This document shows, piece by piece, positions 13,386 through 26,100 of a DNA stretch of 64,000 nt. This DNA is from Sinonovacula constricta. Lineage: Eukaryota > Mollusca > Bivalvia > Cardiida > Solecurtidae. The stretch lies in contig CM017558.1 in the NCBI GenBank assembly GCA_007844125.1, positions 51,729,831-51,793,830 on the forward strand, in the 5' to 3' direction. Every line of letters begins with the position of its first letter. Position 1 is the first letter of the stretch. Below the pieces are notes generated by a model. That model saw only the letters and a list, made by a program, of their open reading frames with translations. It did not search any database and was not told where the DNA came from. The position numbers were made by a program, and so were the translations under genes.

Positions 13386-14147
13386 ATGTATGGTGCGTTA
13401 ACATACATTGTGGTACCCAGGCTAGACATTAGTCTAAATGTTACAGTAATTTGTTGTCTGAAGTCACATCCACGAACTCTGCGTAGTATTTACAAAAGGT
13501 AGTAAAATTACACAATTCAGTGTACAAGGTGTACAAGGTAGAACGCACGGGGTATATAGCTATTTTGTTATTGATTAAACAGTGCAACGACTTTATCCAC
13601 AGTGAAAATAGATACCGAAATAACATTTCTTTACAATCGTGTATGGCATTGTAGTGATTTTACGATTATTTTGTGCAAGCTCCGTATAGCTATAGAAATA
13701 CTGTCCTTACTATAAACAACAATAAATCTACTTTCATTGTATCAATAAGTTCTGAAGTATACACGATTTATTCATGCTGCTTAATTAACGATGTTATTTT
13801 GATAATAAATCAAGCTATTACAACACTCATTTTGAATGCCAACGACAAAATTGAATTAATGGAAGGTGGTTCAACTGAGTGATCTGGAAGACTTGAAGAT
13901 GAGCAACTATTACGCAATTTTTCAGTGATGTCAAATGACTACAACATTGTAATTTTCCTACAAGCCGTTCAAAAAGAAGCAATGAATGTGTGTGTCGGTG
14001 TATGTGTGCGAGCGCGCGTGTGTTATGCGGATGCGTGCGCGTGCGTGTATGTGTTTTCGTTTATAAAATATTTTTTATCCCCGTACCAGATGTGGACGGG
14101 CCAAGGCCATCATCCTGCATATGTTAGAATTAAATTTAAATACAAAT
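13386..14147. other. Non-coding stretch with a TG/CG microsatellite
   Basis: At about 13984-14056 alternating purine-pyrimidine sequence (GTGTGTGCGAGCGCGCGTGTG and similar) has Z-DNA-forming character. No gene was recognised in the rest. Confidence 0.5.
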
Positions 14148-15130
14148 AAACAAGAGGGCCATGATGGCCCTTAATCGCTCACCTGATGACACAGGCTTTT
14201 ATTAGACTCAAATCTGGCATCAAGTAATTAAGAGTTATTTACGTTAAAAATCTTTGGTAAAGACTGGACCATTATTGTGGCCTCTAGGTTGATAACATTT
14301 TCTAGAATTTTACCAACTAACCTACTGCATCCACATGACTCACTTCAAAACATATGAAAGATTTCCCTACGTGACCTAGTTACTTATTTCATGCAGACAA
14401 ACATTCTGACCAAGATTGGTGAAGATTGAGCTATAAATGTGATCTCTAGTGTGTTCACAAGCTTTTTCTAAAATTTAACCTAGTAACCTACTTTTTAAAC
14501 CCACGTGATCTAATAACGAACTTCTCCAAGATTTCATGCATTCAAACATTCTGACCAAGTTTAGTGAAGATTGGGCTATAAATGTGGTCTCTAGTGTGTT
14601 CACAAGCTTTTCCTAAGATGTGACCTAGTGACCTACTTTTTGACCCCACGTGACCCAGTTACAAACTTATTCAAGGTTTCATGCAGACAAACATTCTGAC
14701 CAAGATTGGTGAAGATTGTGCTATAAATGTGGTCTCTAGTGTGTTCAGAAGCTTTTTCTAAGATTTGACCTGGTGACCTACTTTTTGACCCCGCGTGACC
14801 CAGTTACAAACGCATCCAAGATTTTATGCAGACAAGCATTCTGACCAAGTTTGGTGAAGGATGGGCTATAAATGGGGTCTTTAGTGTGTTCACAAGTTTT
14901 TCCTAAAATTTGACCTAGTGACCAACTTTTTGACTCCAGGTGACCCATAATGAACTCTTCAATTTCATGCAGACAAACATTCTGACCAAGTTAAAACTAA
15001 ACTAAAACTAAAATTGGATAAAAACTGTAGATTTAGCGTGTTCACAAGCTAAAATGTTGACGACGTACGACGGACGAAGCGATATCACAAAAGCTTCCCT
15101 TGAGCACGTTGTGCTCAGGTGAGCTAAAAA
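14148..15130. mobile_element. Pearl/Helentron-like non-autonomous element with internal ~146-bp tandem repeats
   Basis: Starts with AAGAGGGCCATGATGGCCC, which contains a GGGCC-ATGAT-GGCCC hairpin, followed by CGCTCACCTGA (14176-14186). It ends with a perfect TGAGCAC-GTT-GTGCTCA hairpin (15101-15117) and TCAGGTGAGCT, the inverse of the left motif. Between them CCAAGDTTRGTGAAGATTG and CTATAAATGTGGTCTCTAG recur near 14409, 14551, 14698 and 14844, giving about four units of 142-147 bp, the last one decaying. This fits the Pearl family described in bivalves, later linked to Helentrons. No helicase frame is present, so it is non-autonomous. Confidence 0.75.
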
Positions 15131-16409
15131 GTGGTAGAAAATTATATATGAATGCATGTGCACAAGAAAACTTATCCTAGTTAAGTAACAGTCAAATATA
15201 AATGAGAACTCACGTTTCAATAGAAAGTAGATTATCAAAAGACATGCACAAAACAAGAACATGGCATGTGCACTTTACTTTGATAAATCTGTTCAGAAAT
15301 TCTGCAGAGCGATGAAGGAGAGTAATCTATATGAAAGTTTGTAAAGAAGAAAACTGAGAAACTGCAATAACCGTTAACAAACAAGGAATTCTGTGTCATC
15401 TCAAATTCATGCATAAGTCATTTGAAACGTTATGGTTTTTATTTGAAAGTTCTCAATATACTATAAATCCCGAGAAAAAGTATGTATAACTTATATTCCT
15501 GAGGCCATAGAGTGGTTTAAAACAAAATAAAACGCAAAATCCGACACCGTTTAATAGGTTTTCATATGAACATATGTAAAAACGTTGCAAATTTATTATA
15601 ATTAACTATAAAACTAAAGTGTACAAGCAGAAAGTGCACAAGTGCAGCAGCTTCACATTACACAAATTAAGAATGGGTCAGATAGTATTTTTTCTCGAAC
15701 GTAGTATGTTGTTTCTTTCTCAGTATCTTATTGTTTATTTTCAGCCACTTTGAAAGTTACATACACACAAAAATAAATATAAAAGTAAATAACTTATTAA
15801 AATAGAACGCCGTTTACCGAATTCGGACCCGTATTTTATCATGTTTAGAAAGTCCGCAAAACAAACTTTTCTCAATGTGCAAATTTCGGTGAGCATTCCG
15901 TATATAGGTGTCGCGCTCCAGCGCGTCGCCAATAAGAGATCAGCCGATTAAACGACGATAATAAACGTACAATACATGTCGCTTCAGGGATACAGAGAAG
16001 TGTTTTACTATTTCAGTTAACGAGTAAAAACTTAAAATAAGTTCTTTAAGTTAAAGTTCTTAGGTTCTTTGGTTTCGTCTTCGACAAGGAAGGTTTAGTA
16101 TATTCTCAATATTTATTCGAAAGATAGGAAAATACAAAAGCTAAAGGCACAAAAAAGCAAACGAGTTACAGTAAGTAAGGCAAGGCCAAGTAAGCAAGCT
16201 TGTGATTTATACATGGTTTTATTACATAACAAGTAGTCCATGGCTATAGCAATGTTTGTCCAGCAGCGTAACTGCTCCAGTGTGCCACTTGCTCTCTCGT
16301 CTACACATAGGCTTATAAGATTGATTTAAAAATCTCTTTAAATCTACAATGTACATAATCATAATGAACTCTTCCTGCATCACAAGAACTAGGTTATATT
16401 GGTGGGGTA
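15131..16409. other. Non-coding stretch downstream of the DUR3-like pseudogene
   Basis: Contains AT-rich sequence and a small GC-rich palindrome (GCGCTCCAGCGC near 15914). An AATAAA on the minus strand near 16218-16223 could serve as poly(A) signal for the pseudogene transcript. No gene seen. Confidence 0.4.
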
Positions 16410-19400
16410 TTATGCGTTTGATGCATCAATTGAAGGCTCCTCTCGTTTACGCTTCTTCTTCTGAAGTTGCCGCCATATTTGAAGCCCTTCTTCTATTGGC
16501 GGTACAAACACAACGAAGAATGTTCCAATAATGCACCAGTACTGGCAGACGGAAATCCAAGTGGTCAGTTGCTCGGATGTCAGCACTTCCTGTGTAAGAG
16601 CGGCGGCTGGTACCACTATCAGAAACAAAACCAAACTAGAACCAGCAGCGATGTATGAAATTATCTTCGATCGCCTGGAAGAAAAGATTGTACATGTGTG
16701 TCTCAACAGCATATCTGAATCAATTTTAAAATCTGTTTCGATTCGTATAGGAGAAATCGATAGAGCTGTGTTAAGTCATTCTAATGTTTAATGCGTTATT
16801 TGCCAAGTTTGCATTAATATATATAATTACAGAAACTGTAACCTGTAACTTGGGATTTTTAGTATTTAATTGTATGTACCGTGATTCAAACGTTCAATTC
16901 AAATTAAATGACAAGTAAGAAAAAGACAAATGTTTAGTCTGGAGCATGCCATGAATACCATATCATAAACTTATTCTTATTTTAACTCTAATTGAAATAT
17001 TTACACTTAGTTACCTAAATGTTGCTTCCATATAAGCTGGGGTTACTTGGTTTCCGGCTCCGAACTCTTCCAACTCATGCTTGTAAACACCCCGTACTGG
17101 GTTCAGGGGATTGTCGATCGTCATTGTCTTGCACCATTCGATATCAATAACACCGCCATCACCAGTGGGCGCCATACTCATTGGGTACATCTTGCTGCTA
17201 GTTTGTATGGCGGTAGCTTTAAAGTCACTATGCTGGCCTAAAACCTCAAATGCATGAAAAACTTCATTATTTCTCCCTAAACTATCTCCACTCTCTCCGC
17301 CATACGTTGTCCCTCCATTTCCGGTATACTTGCCTTCACCAACTGGTCCTTCGGTACCTCTGTTGGATTTTTTCTCTGTACAGTCAATATAAAGCGAGAC
17401 ATACGGTGATAATAACGCTGACGACAAAGCCGGAACCGAGGACACAAAAGATGCTAAACTCTTTGGCAGTGCTAGTGTAGAAATCAGACAATCCACCCTC
17501 ATAGTTTGTCGCATACCCTAACATACCACCGATGGCGCTCACGAGGCCAATAAGACCACCTGCAGAAAATTGAAAACATTAAAAAGATGAATAAATTTAT
17601 AGACTGTAAACAATATGGATTCGTTAAAGATTCCACAGAAATAACACATGTTTCAGTTACAGTTACTCGAATTTTTTTAATTTTTTTTTATATCTCTATC
17701 GAGTTCTTGATTTGTATCGCACGCAAAATAGAGTTTGCACACTATTGCTTACAGTCAGTTAGAAGCCAATGTGATGACGACATTAAAAAAGAAGATAAGC
17801 GGGTTCGCAATAAGAGCACTCGTTGTTGTAACTGCTTGTTCTTGCCTTCCAAAAATCGCAGAACTTTAAATTATAACTGAGAACTTAAAAAAAACTCACA
17901 CTTTTTCACTACAGAAATGTCGGGAAAACAATATATTTGAAGTGACAATTTCTATACGTATGACCTTAGTTGAACATCAACATTTTTATTAATGAAACAA
18001 ACTGCAACACGACATATACGAGTACATATAATATATGCTTAACATATTTAAAGTTTGATAGCTAGTGGCATGCTGATATTGCCTCACCTGCAATGATCCC
18101 ATGTGACTTGACTCTAGCCCAGCCGATCGTGCAGTACAACGGGAAAAGAAATGGTGAGATAAGGACCTGGGCCGCCATACACGTCCAGTTTTGGTTCATA
18201 TCGGTTTCCATGACAGCCAGGCCGTATGGTACGTGCGCCAAGATCACGATCACCATACACCAGTTCTTGTAGCCCAGTAGCCGATCCTCATAATGGCGGT
18301 ACTGTTAACAATAATAACAAGACATAGACACCAAAATGTATCTATTTAAACATATTTATCTGTATTATTTGTTGTTGACTGCTGATTGGAATAATTAAAC
18401 GCATAGAATATTCGCATGAAATGGTGGTGACCAATTTTAGAGTTGTTCTTTCATATCTTCATTTTTTCAACATTGATACTTACAATGTCAATTTCGAAAC
18501 AAGACCCACTTTAAACATAGTAGTATAATATCCACTGCTTAGTGGAGTCTCGCCTTTAATAACTTCATATGTTATTTAATCTTACTAGCAAATAGAATTG
18601 CAACAGTATTTGTTCTTAGCTAATCTTACTTTGCCATGGATTTCACATTTGTACACGATGGGTGGATCGTATTTTGTCCTTTGTCGACCTCTAAATATAT
18701 CATCTGCACATTGTTCACAACCAATCACAGACGGACAGACGCATGCACAGACTTTCCCTGGAATGATGACCTTATCCTCCCCACAGAGAACACACTCCGT
18801 CGGCTGCATTGTGGGCCTGGAAAGTTTGACGCCGATTATTTAAAATAATCACAATTGTACGAACAATTAATAGAAAACTGTCTGGTACAGAGGTTTAATG
18901 GTTTAATGTGGCCATGGGAATTGTGGCGTAATGGGGCTCTAGTAGAAGACGACAACTTCTTCTGAGAACAATTTTATTACAACTCTCTAAGTTCTAATTA
19001 TAAAAACTAACAGTGGTATCAGCATAGGTACCTCTCTCAGTCTTGTCCAGATCCACACTCCTTCTCCCTAGCCTATCTCAATACCTTCTTCTCTTTCGCC
19101 CCGTGACCCAAAATATATACTCTACTCCGACTGCGCATCCCCTTTGCTAATTGCGCTGCCTACGCCTATCATTTCTGATATTAGTATTAATAAAAGCTTA
19201 AAATAGTACTTTTATTGCTAATCGTGTCTTCTGACCAGCGCTGTGTCCCATGATTTCTTCTTATGTTTTGACGTATGAATTAACCACTGTCCCGAATCGT
19301 GCCTTTTTATTACTATTTTACTACTTTCCCGTGCATCGTAGTATATTTCCTTGTTTTGATTATTAGTCCTGTCATTCTTAGTCCTTCTTTAGGTTAACCT

Positions 19401-21295
19401 TTGCACTTAGCTTAATTAAACGGTACGATGTCTTTAACTGACCAATTATAACCAATTATTATTTAACTGAAAGCTAATTAATATGGTAATATTACATTAC
19501 ATAATAAATACAGACTTTTGATGAATACGAGATGTTATTCAAATATCTGACCAATCAGAGTGTTTACAACTGTGTAAGGTTTGAACTGCTTGAAGATGTT
19601 ATATATCTGGGGTTTCTGTAAAAACATACGTGATATTTGTTCAAGTTACAGTGGATGACTATATGGGAAATAGCCTGCAATACTTGTAACAATTATCAAA
19701 AACATGCGACACTAATGTATCCATTTTTTTGTTAAACCTCCATACAGCCTATATTACCTACCAAGGAGTAAGGATATATTTAACACCCACCTGAACGGTC
19801 TAATGTAGGTCTTGATGACATCATAGACGAGTATGGAACAAACGGACATGATCTCCCCGGAGCCTGTCGACATCAGCGTCATTGTAAGCATGGTCAACAA
19901 CAGGTAGCACCCCTCCCGGCCTAGGATCGTCTGGATCACATATGGCGATATGTAGCCTGTGATGTGTAATCCAGTAGTTTACATTAGTTTTCACAAAAAG
20001 GCAGCGTTTGTCTAATAAAGCAGAAAGTGTGGTTTTATTTGACCGTTGGTTATATGATTGGTGAGAGAAAGACGCACCACTGTTGCGCATTGGTTTGCCG
20101 GAGAATTTTAATGCTTCGCACCTATGCTCTCTTGTATACTCTTTCTTATATACACTCTGTCTTAGTTACTATAAACGGACACATTGCGCTCTGAGTTATG
20201 CTGGTCCCGGTAAGATCAAAGCATCCTTCTGGAATCTTATCATGACCTCCCTTTTAATAAAAAACGACTTAGCAGAATTTTTTATCTTACCTGAATCGAT
20301 CTGATCATACGGTAATATATTCGTTCCATTTCCGTTTCTAAAACTCATGGATCTGTACGTCAGTGACATCACAAACGAGAAAGACGTCGGAATAGCAAAC
20401 CAGAGGAAGGCGGCAATTATAAAGCCAATCAGACCCTCTTTTGGCTTCGCTGCGATTCTACTCTGCCAGTTGGCCTGATCGCAGAATACGATGGTAACCG
20501 CCATGAAAAAATAGGCAATGCATATACTAGACCCGACTCGGGCCGGAAGGTGAGGTACGACTCTTCGTAATTGGCTTTTCGGTCCTTCTAAACAAGAAAC
20601 CGCCTCGGAAATGTTCTCCATTGATGTGACGTTTCTCAGCTCGTTGTCTGAATAGTAGGTCGTCTTGAGGATAAAGAGCGCGGAGCAGATAAAAACGAGC
20701 GCGGTGTTGAAGTAAGAAATGTAGAAAGTGGTACCAAGCCCGCCAATCAGGCAAAAGGAGCCAAAGAGCACGGTAAGAATGATGGCGATGAATTCTGTGT
20801 TGGTATCCTTGGTGATAACCTCAATAGCGGCTTGTCCTGTAAAAGAGATCGTTGGGGAAATGATAATCGGTGCATACTCCTGGTCTGGAAATATCTGTAA
20901 AGTAAAGCTGCAGCGAAATGCTGATATATCTTTTGCTATAGCTTGATTCAGAATAATGTGTATGCACTGAACTAGTTCGTGTTCGAGGAAAATCTCTCTC
21001 AAACTAAAGTAGGGGCATTCTTCCAAGTTTTTAAAACATTTTCAAAAGAAATTAAAACTTAAAGATTGAACAAGAAATAACAACAATACGCTAGCTTCAC
21101 AGTACTTTGGATAAATCTGAGTTTACTTAGAGTTTTTCTTTACATTTGTTCATGTGGACTTTTAAAATCTAAATGGACTAAAACAACATAATTCTTACCT
21201 GCCATGATTAAATTCGTGATTATAATGAGGTTTGTTGCGAGGGCCACCACACAGAATAGTATATGGGTAGCCTTGCCGAACCGAACATAGTCTAT
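16410..21295 (-). pseudogene. DUR3-like urea symporter, 5'-truncated and frameshifted copy
   Basis: Seven minus-strand exons match exons 4-10 of the intact gene at 35692-42455: 21295-21199, 20836-20291, 19956-19791, 18816-18630, 18301-18088, 17559-17015 and 16674-16410. Splice sites and phases are kept and five exons are the same length as in the paralogue. I find no counterpart of exons 1-3 (initiator Met and first two to three membrane helices) between 21296 and the retrotransposon. Exon 5 has a +1 and a -1 indel near 20578 and 20524, putting about 18 codons out of frame. Exon 9 has lost 2 bp near 17400, leading to a stop after TVCLALY. The product could not be a working transporter. Most other substitutions are conservative, so the decay looks fairly recent, or part of it could be assembly error. 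Confidence 0.85.
18922..19501 (-). mobile_element. 580-bp insertion in a pseudogene intron, possibly a solo LTR
   Basis: The flanks GGGAAT and AATAAATACAGACTTTTG are directly continuous in the intact paralogue near 38101, so the paralogue shows the empty site. The inserted block begins TGTGGCGTAATGG and ends TTACATTACA, compatible with TGT...ACA termini of an LTR. The flanking GAAT/TAAT gives only a weak 3-4-bp target duplication. No coding frame. Strand is uncertain; class assignment is tentative. Confidence 0.5.
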
Positions 21296-23334
21296 CTGCA
21301 ATTATAATGTGAAGTTAAAAAACTGTCCAATGTTGGTCAATTTTGGATTTGATCGCTCTGCGTTTAGGGAACATTTTTCATACGTATACGTCACTTATGT
21401 AATTTGGTATGACGTAGCTAAATTATTATTTGTCTTAAATTACCTTCCAAGTGTAATAGTTTTATAAAGCGTTGAAAGACCATCACTCTAAAAAAATAAC
21501 GTGTCGGAGACCGGTCATACGTTCATGGTCCTGTGACATTTGATGAACTGGCAGCTGGTCACTAATCTCAAATCACATTGTTGTGTATTTACGTTCAAGC
21601 CATAGTTGCTATTGTTTTGTGCCTGGCCAAGTGCATATTACAGGTAAAATTGTTAAGTCATATATCATTTCAATTGGCTAGTTATTTATATATAGGTGTA
21701 CACATTTTGACTAAAGTATTTGAAATCACACAAGCTTGTAACTCTAAATTATGGCACATAAAATACCTACTATTCCCTCGACAAGACATATTTCTCTTTT
21801 TCTCCCTTCCTTTACTGTCAACATTTGGGTAGATTCGTTCGTTTTACCTGTAATCAAGCAGTACATAATTGCAATACATCGCGCGAGATAATCAGACCGT
21901 GTTCACCATTTTAAACCTACTTGATCTCGATTTTGAAAAGGGACATGGCACACAAGATTCGCACGTTTTACTTGTTTAGCCTAATATATAGCCTTAAAAT
22001 GCAACCCCTCATAATCCAAAATGAAACATTTGACAATGTCTTATGAGCATTGCAACATACGTTAAATTAAATTAACACCACAAAACAACAAAAGATAAAG
22101 GCATTCACATGCCACTTGACTGTAAAATTGACAAGCACACTTAAACGAAACATAATAGAAAGCGGTGCAAACCCAACAGGTACCGCCTTGAAACGGTCAG
22201 TTTATAAAGGACCGACAGGTGTGCTAAAACCGTTTTACGCCCATTAACCCATAGAATCATAACGTGCACGTATTTAAACAGACATACGGATTCCATTAAT
22301 TTCATTATACAGCATTGGTAAAAACAAAAGAGTACGATTAAAACCGTACTTTTGTATCCGAAAATATATTCATGAGTTATCGTAATCGAAGTTTTTGGCC
22401 CTTAGTGACGACAGATATACTTCCCGATGCATGTTACACGATTAAACCTTTCCTATTAGACCTTTGGCAGTTTACTTGATTGTAGTGTGAGAAAACAGAG
22501 CCTTATAGCCACCTAAAATACTAGTATATATTCTGATCTTTACTGGCAGTGTCATGGATAGACATTTGGCGCAAAGATTTCTAAGGTCTACAAATCTCAC
22601 GAGTTGTTCTTTTCTGCCACCCATCATACGCAATTCCGCTTACAGACATATATACTTTAAAAAGGAGCTCACTTATAAACATATTTTCACATTGATACCA
22701 TCCACATAGACTTGAAAATATTGCTAGGGGTTGAGTTGCCAGCAAACTTTGTGTTTCGTTTGTTTGCGTTCCTAAGACGCTTGTAAGTATGCTCTTACAC
22801 CTTATAGTATACACCTAATACTGGAGAGGGTTATGGCAGTAATAAGCAATAATATAAAATCATATTAATTTGCACCTTTGCCTCAATAAAGAAGTACATG
22901 ATTCAAAGTACGAGGGACACTCTAAAAAAATATTTCAATATTTATAGGCATTTCATGAAGTACTGTACTGATTACAAATTTTCATACTTACAGATTACTA
23001 GATGATCATCTAGAAGTCTTTGCAGGACAGCTGGTTAAGTATTGCAGGTTACTTTTAAATGAACCGGTACCCGTTGATCCTATGAAGCATTCATGACAAA
23101 ACCAACAGCAAACTAAAGCTTCACGATGCAAACCTTGAAACTCTTGTAAAACTTCAGGCCTTGTTTGCATGTTCAAACATGGCAATGATATGTTTATACA
23201 GCTTATTATTTTCATCTCTGCGTAATCCCATGTATATCTTAGCCAGAATGATCAATCATGAAGAACTGACCATGTATGTTCCGGTCTGACAAAAAAGACT
23301 GATTTCAAAGACCAAAAACAACATATGTCCACTG
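21296..23334. other. Non-coding stretch where exons 1-3 of the truncated copy would be expected
   Basis: I looked for the sequences of exons 1-3 of the intact paralogue on the minus strand and saw none. The short frames here lack splice structure. Confidence 0.5.
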
Positions 23335-24606
23335 TGGCTGTTGTTCTGTTATCTAAGCCTATCTACTATCTTACTTTCTGCCAATCTGCTCTGCCATCTA
23401 AGCCTATCGACTACCGTACTGGGTGTCACGTCTGCTAGTTATTTAAGCCTATCTACTATCATACTGGATGTCACGTCTGCTAGTTATTCAAGTCTATCTA
23501 CTACCTTACTGGATGTCACGTCTGCTAGTTATTTAAGCCTATCTACTATCATACTGGATGTCACGTCTGCTAGTTATTCAAGTCTATCTACTACCTTACT
23601 GGATGTCACGTCTGCTAGTTATTTAAGCCTATCTACTATCATACTGGATGTCACGTCTGCTAGTTATTCAAGTCTATCTACTACCATACTGGATGTAACG
23701 TCTGCTAGTTATTTAAGCCTATCTACTATCTTACTTTCTGCCAATCTGCTCTGCCATCTAAGCCTATCGACTACCGTACTGGGTGTCACGTCTGCTAGTT
23801 ATTTAAGCCTATCTACTATCATACTGGATGTCACGTCTGCTAGTTATTCAAGTCTATCTACTACCTTACTGGATGTCACGTCTGCTAGTTATTTAAGCCT
23901 ATCTACTACCATACTGGATGTCACGTCTGCTAGTTATTCAAGCCTATCTACTACCTTACTGGATGTAACGTCTGCTAGTTATTTAAGCATATCTACTATC
24001 TTACTGGATGTCACGTCTGCTAGTTATTCAAGTCTATCTACTACCTTACCGGATGTAACGTCTGCTAGTTATTTAGGCATATCTACTATCTTACTGGGTG
24101 TCACATCTGCTAGTTATTTAAGCCTATCTACTATCATACTGGATGTCACGTCTGCTAGTTATTCAAGTCTATCTACTACCTTACCGGATGTAACGTCTGC
24201 TAGTTATTCAAGCCTATCTGCTACCTTACTGGATATCACGTCTGCTAGTTATTTAAGCCTATCTACTACCTATTGGATGTCATGTCTGCTAGTTATTTAA
24301 GCCTATCTACTACCATACTGGATGTAACGTCTGCTAGTTATTCAAGTCTATCTACTACCATACTGGATGTAACGTCTGCTAGTTATTTAAGCCTATCTAC
24401 TATCTTACTTTCTGTCAATCTGTTCTATCATCTAAGCCTGTCTATTACTTACTGGGTGTTACATCTTCTAGTCATCTAAGCCTGTCTATTACTTTATTTT
24501 CTGTCAATCTGCTGGTCATCTAAACGCGGCTACAACCTTACTTTATATCAATTTGATAGTCATGTAAGCCTGTCTACTACCTTACTGGATGTTACATCTG
24601 CTAGTT
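23335..24606 (+). repeat. 45-bp minisatellite, about 28 units
   Basis: The unit reads ACGTCTGCTAGTTATTTAAG followed by CCTATCTACTATCATACTGGATGTC-type sequence, 45 bp in all. Two variants (ATTTAAGCC and ATTCAAGTC) often alternate, giving a 90-bp higher-order unit. A distinctive variant with TTACTTTCTGCCAATCTGCT occurs at 23371 and 23731, exactly 360 bp (eight units) apart. Because 45 is divisible by three, one frame stays open for about 320 codons with a 15-residue period (TSASYLSLSTIILDV). That frame contains no ATG from its preceding stop (23287) through the array, and no plausible exon structure, so I treat it as non-coding. Copies after about 24420 are degenerate. Confidence 0.9.
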
Positions 24607-26095
24607 TCCTTTAGTTCTGGAAAGGGACGTCAGTTTACACTGCAGCTTAACCTTCTGACGACTGGAAACGAGCAGTTCATGCTTTGGAAAGTAAACAGCT
24701 GCTGTATTATTCGTTACTGTCTTGTATTGGCATAGTCAATGCTATTTTCTAATATCCATCCCGTCGGTGTTATTTCTAAGCATACAATATAAAGTCCGAA
24801 TGTTACTTTACTTGCCCTTATGGCTGACACATCTAATGCTTATTTGGCATTCATTTGACTAAACCAATACCAAGGATTCCAAGGCAAAGTTGTACAAATC
24901 AAAACTCATGTCACAAACTTCTTCTCTCCATAACTATCAGTATCAGTATAGTTGGATTTACAATTTTGACCAGATGGCTTTTTTATTGCGGCGCGGCGAC
25001 AAAAAAAACACAAAACAACCCCATAGTTTAATCCAATTATTTAATGAATAGCTTACTTAATTTATATTTTAAAATTTACGAGTCAAAACCGAGCTTCATA
25101 CTGGTGGTCTAAGTTATTGGAACTTTTTCTCATTCCAAGTTTATTATCCATTTTGTATTAAATATGAACAACTTCTGTATTTAAAAGTTGATAGATAAAA
25201 AAAATCACTATAAAACTATAAAAAATTATTTAAAACTTAATTAGCTTAGTAAATATGCTTGAAAATACGTTTGCTTGAATTCTTGCCAATTTAGTATCAC
25301 TTGCATGTCTTGGCCGTTCTCGTTATAATGTTGTGAACTCTTAATTAATTAACAACACCCAGGATTTTTGTGGATCATTTACTTTAAAATTATGATAGTG
25401 GATCTAAGCCTGGTGGGATTTTAGCATTTCCTATGCTCTTCAATAGGTTATGCTGCATTACACTTGCTCGACCATACGTCTTTACGTCCTATAGCCAACA
25501 TTATTATTACTGGCTCAAGTTTACACAGTGTCCATCAAAATGCTCTTCCATGAATAATGTTAAACAAATGGTCCCGAAATAAAGAAGAAAAAGCATGAAA
25601 TGGGACAATATTTATTTGCAAAACGCATGATCACAGAGCCAAAACATGAATTTGGTTTATGTTTTATTATTTTACAATCTCTATGAGCCATATTTAGTAC
25701 ATTTGTTCAGAAAATGTCTCCCGTTGAGATATACTCACTCTTGTGACTGTCGCATATATTGACGAATCTTTTGTCACTGCAACGTCACTAATTAGCATAA
25801 TGTTCTCCGTCACGTGATATGATTTGTAGAAGCTCGTAGTAAAATCATGGACTGTTCTATGTGGAATGCAAATGGTACATTATCGAATACTTTAACCTAT
25901 TATACAGGAGATAATTTTGGTATTTTAAGTGATACCTGTTTAGACCGTCAAGACTTAAAAGACCAGCCATGGATACAACCAGAGTTTTAAAATAACAGAA
26001 GTAGGAAAATGACTTTGGATCACAACTAGTTTATTTTGGAGGTTATATCGCTATGTTCGGGCATTATTTTTTATTTAAACATAATTTTCATCAAG
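24607..26095. other. Non-coding stretch before the retrotransposon
   Basis: AT-rich sequence; nothing recognised. The last five bases are followed by the target-site duplicate TACGT (26096-26100). Confidence 0.5.
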
Positions 26096-26100
26096 TACGT

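Noticed and set aside
13984..14056. CRISPR-like or regular short repeat array
   Set aside because: It is an alternating TG/CG microsatellite with no spacer structure.
23341..24479. Frames of 319 and 68 codons with 15-residue repeats as a repeat protein
   Set aside because: No ATG in the long frame, no splice structure; explained by a 45-bp unit divisible by three.
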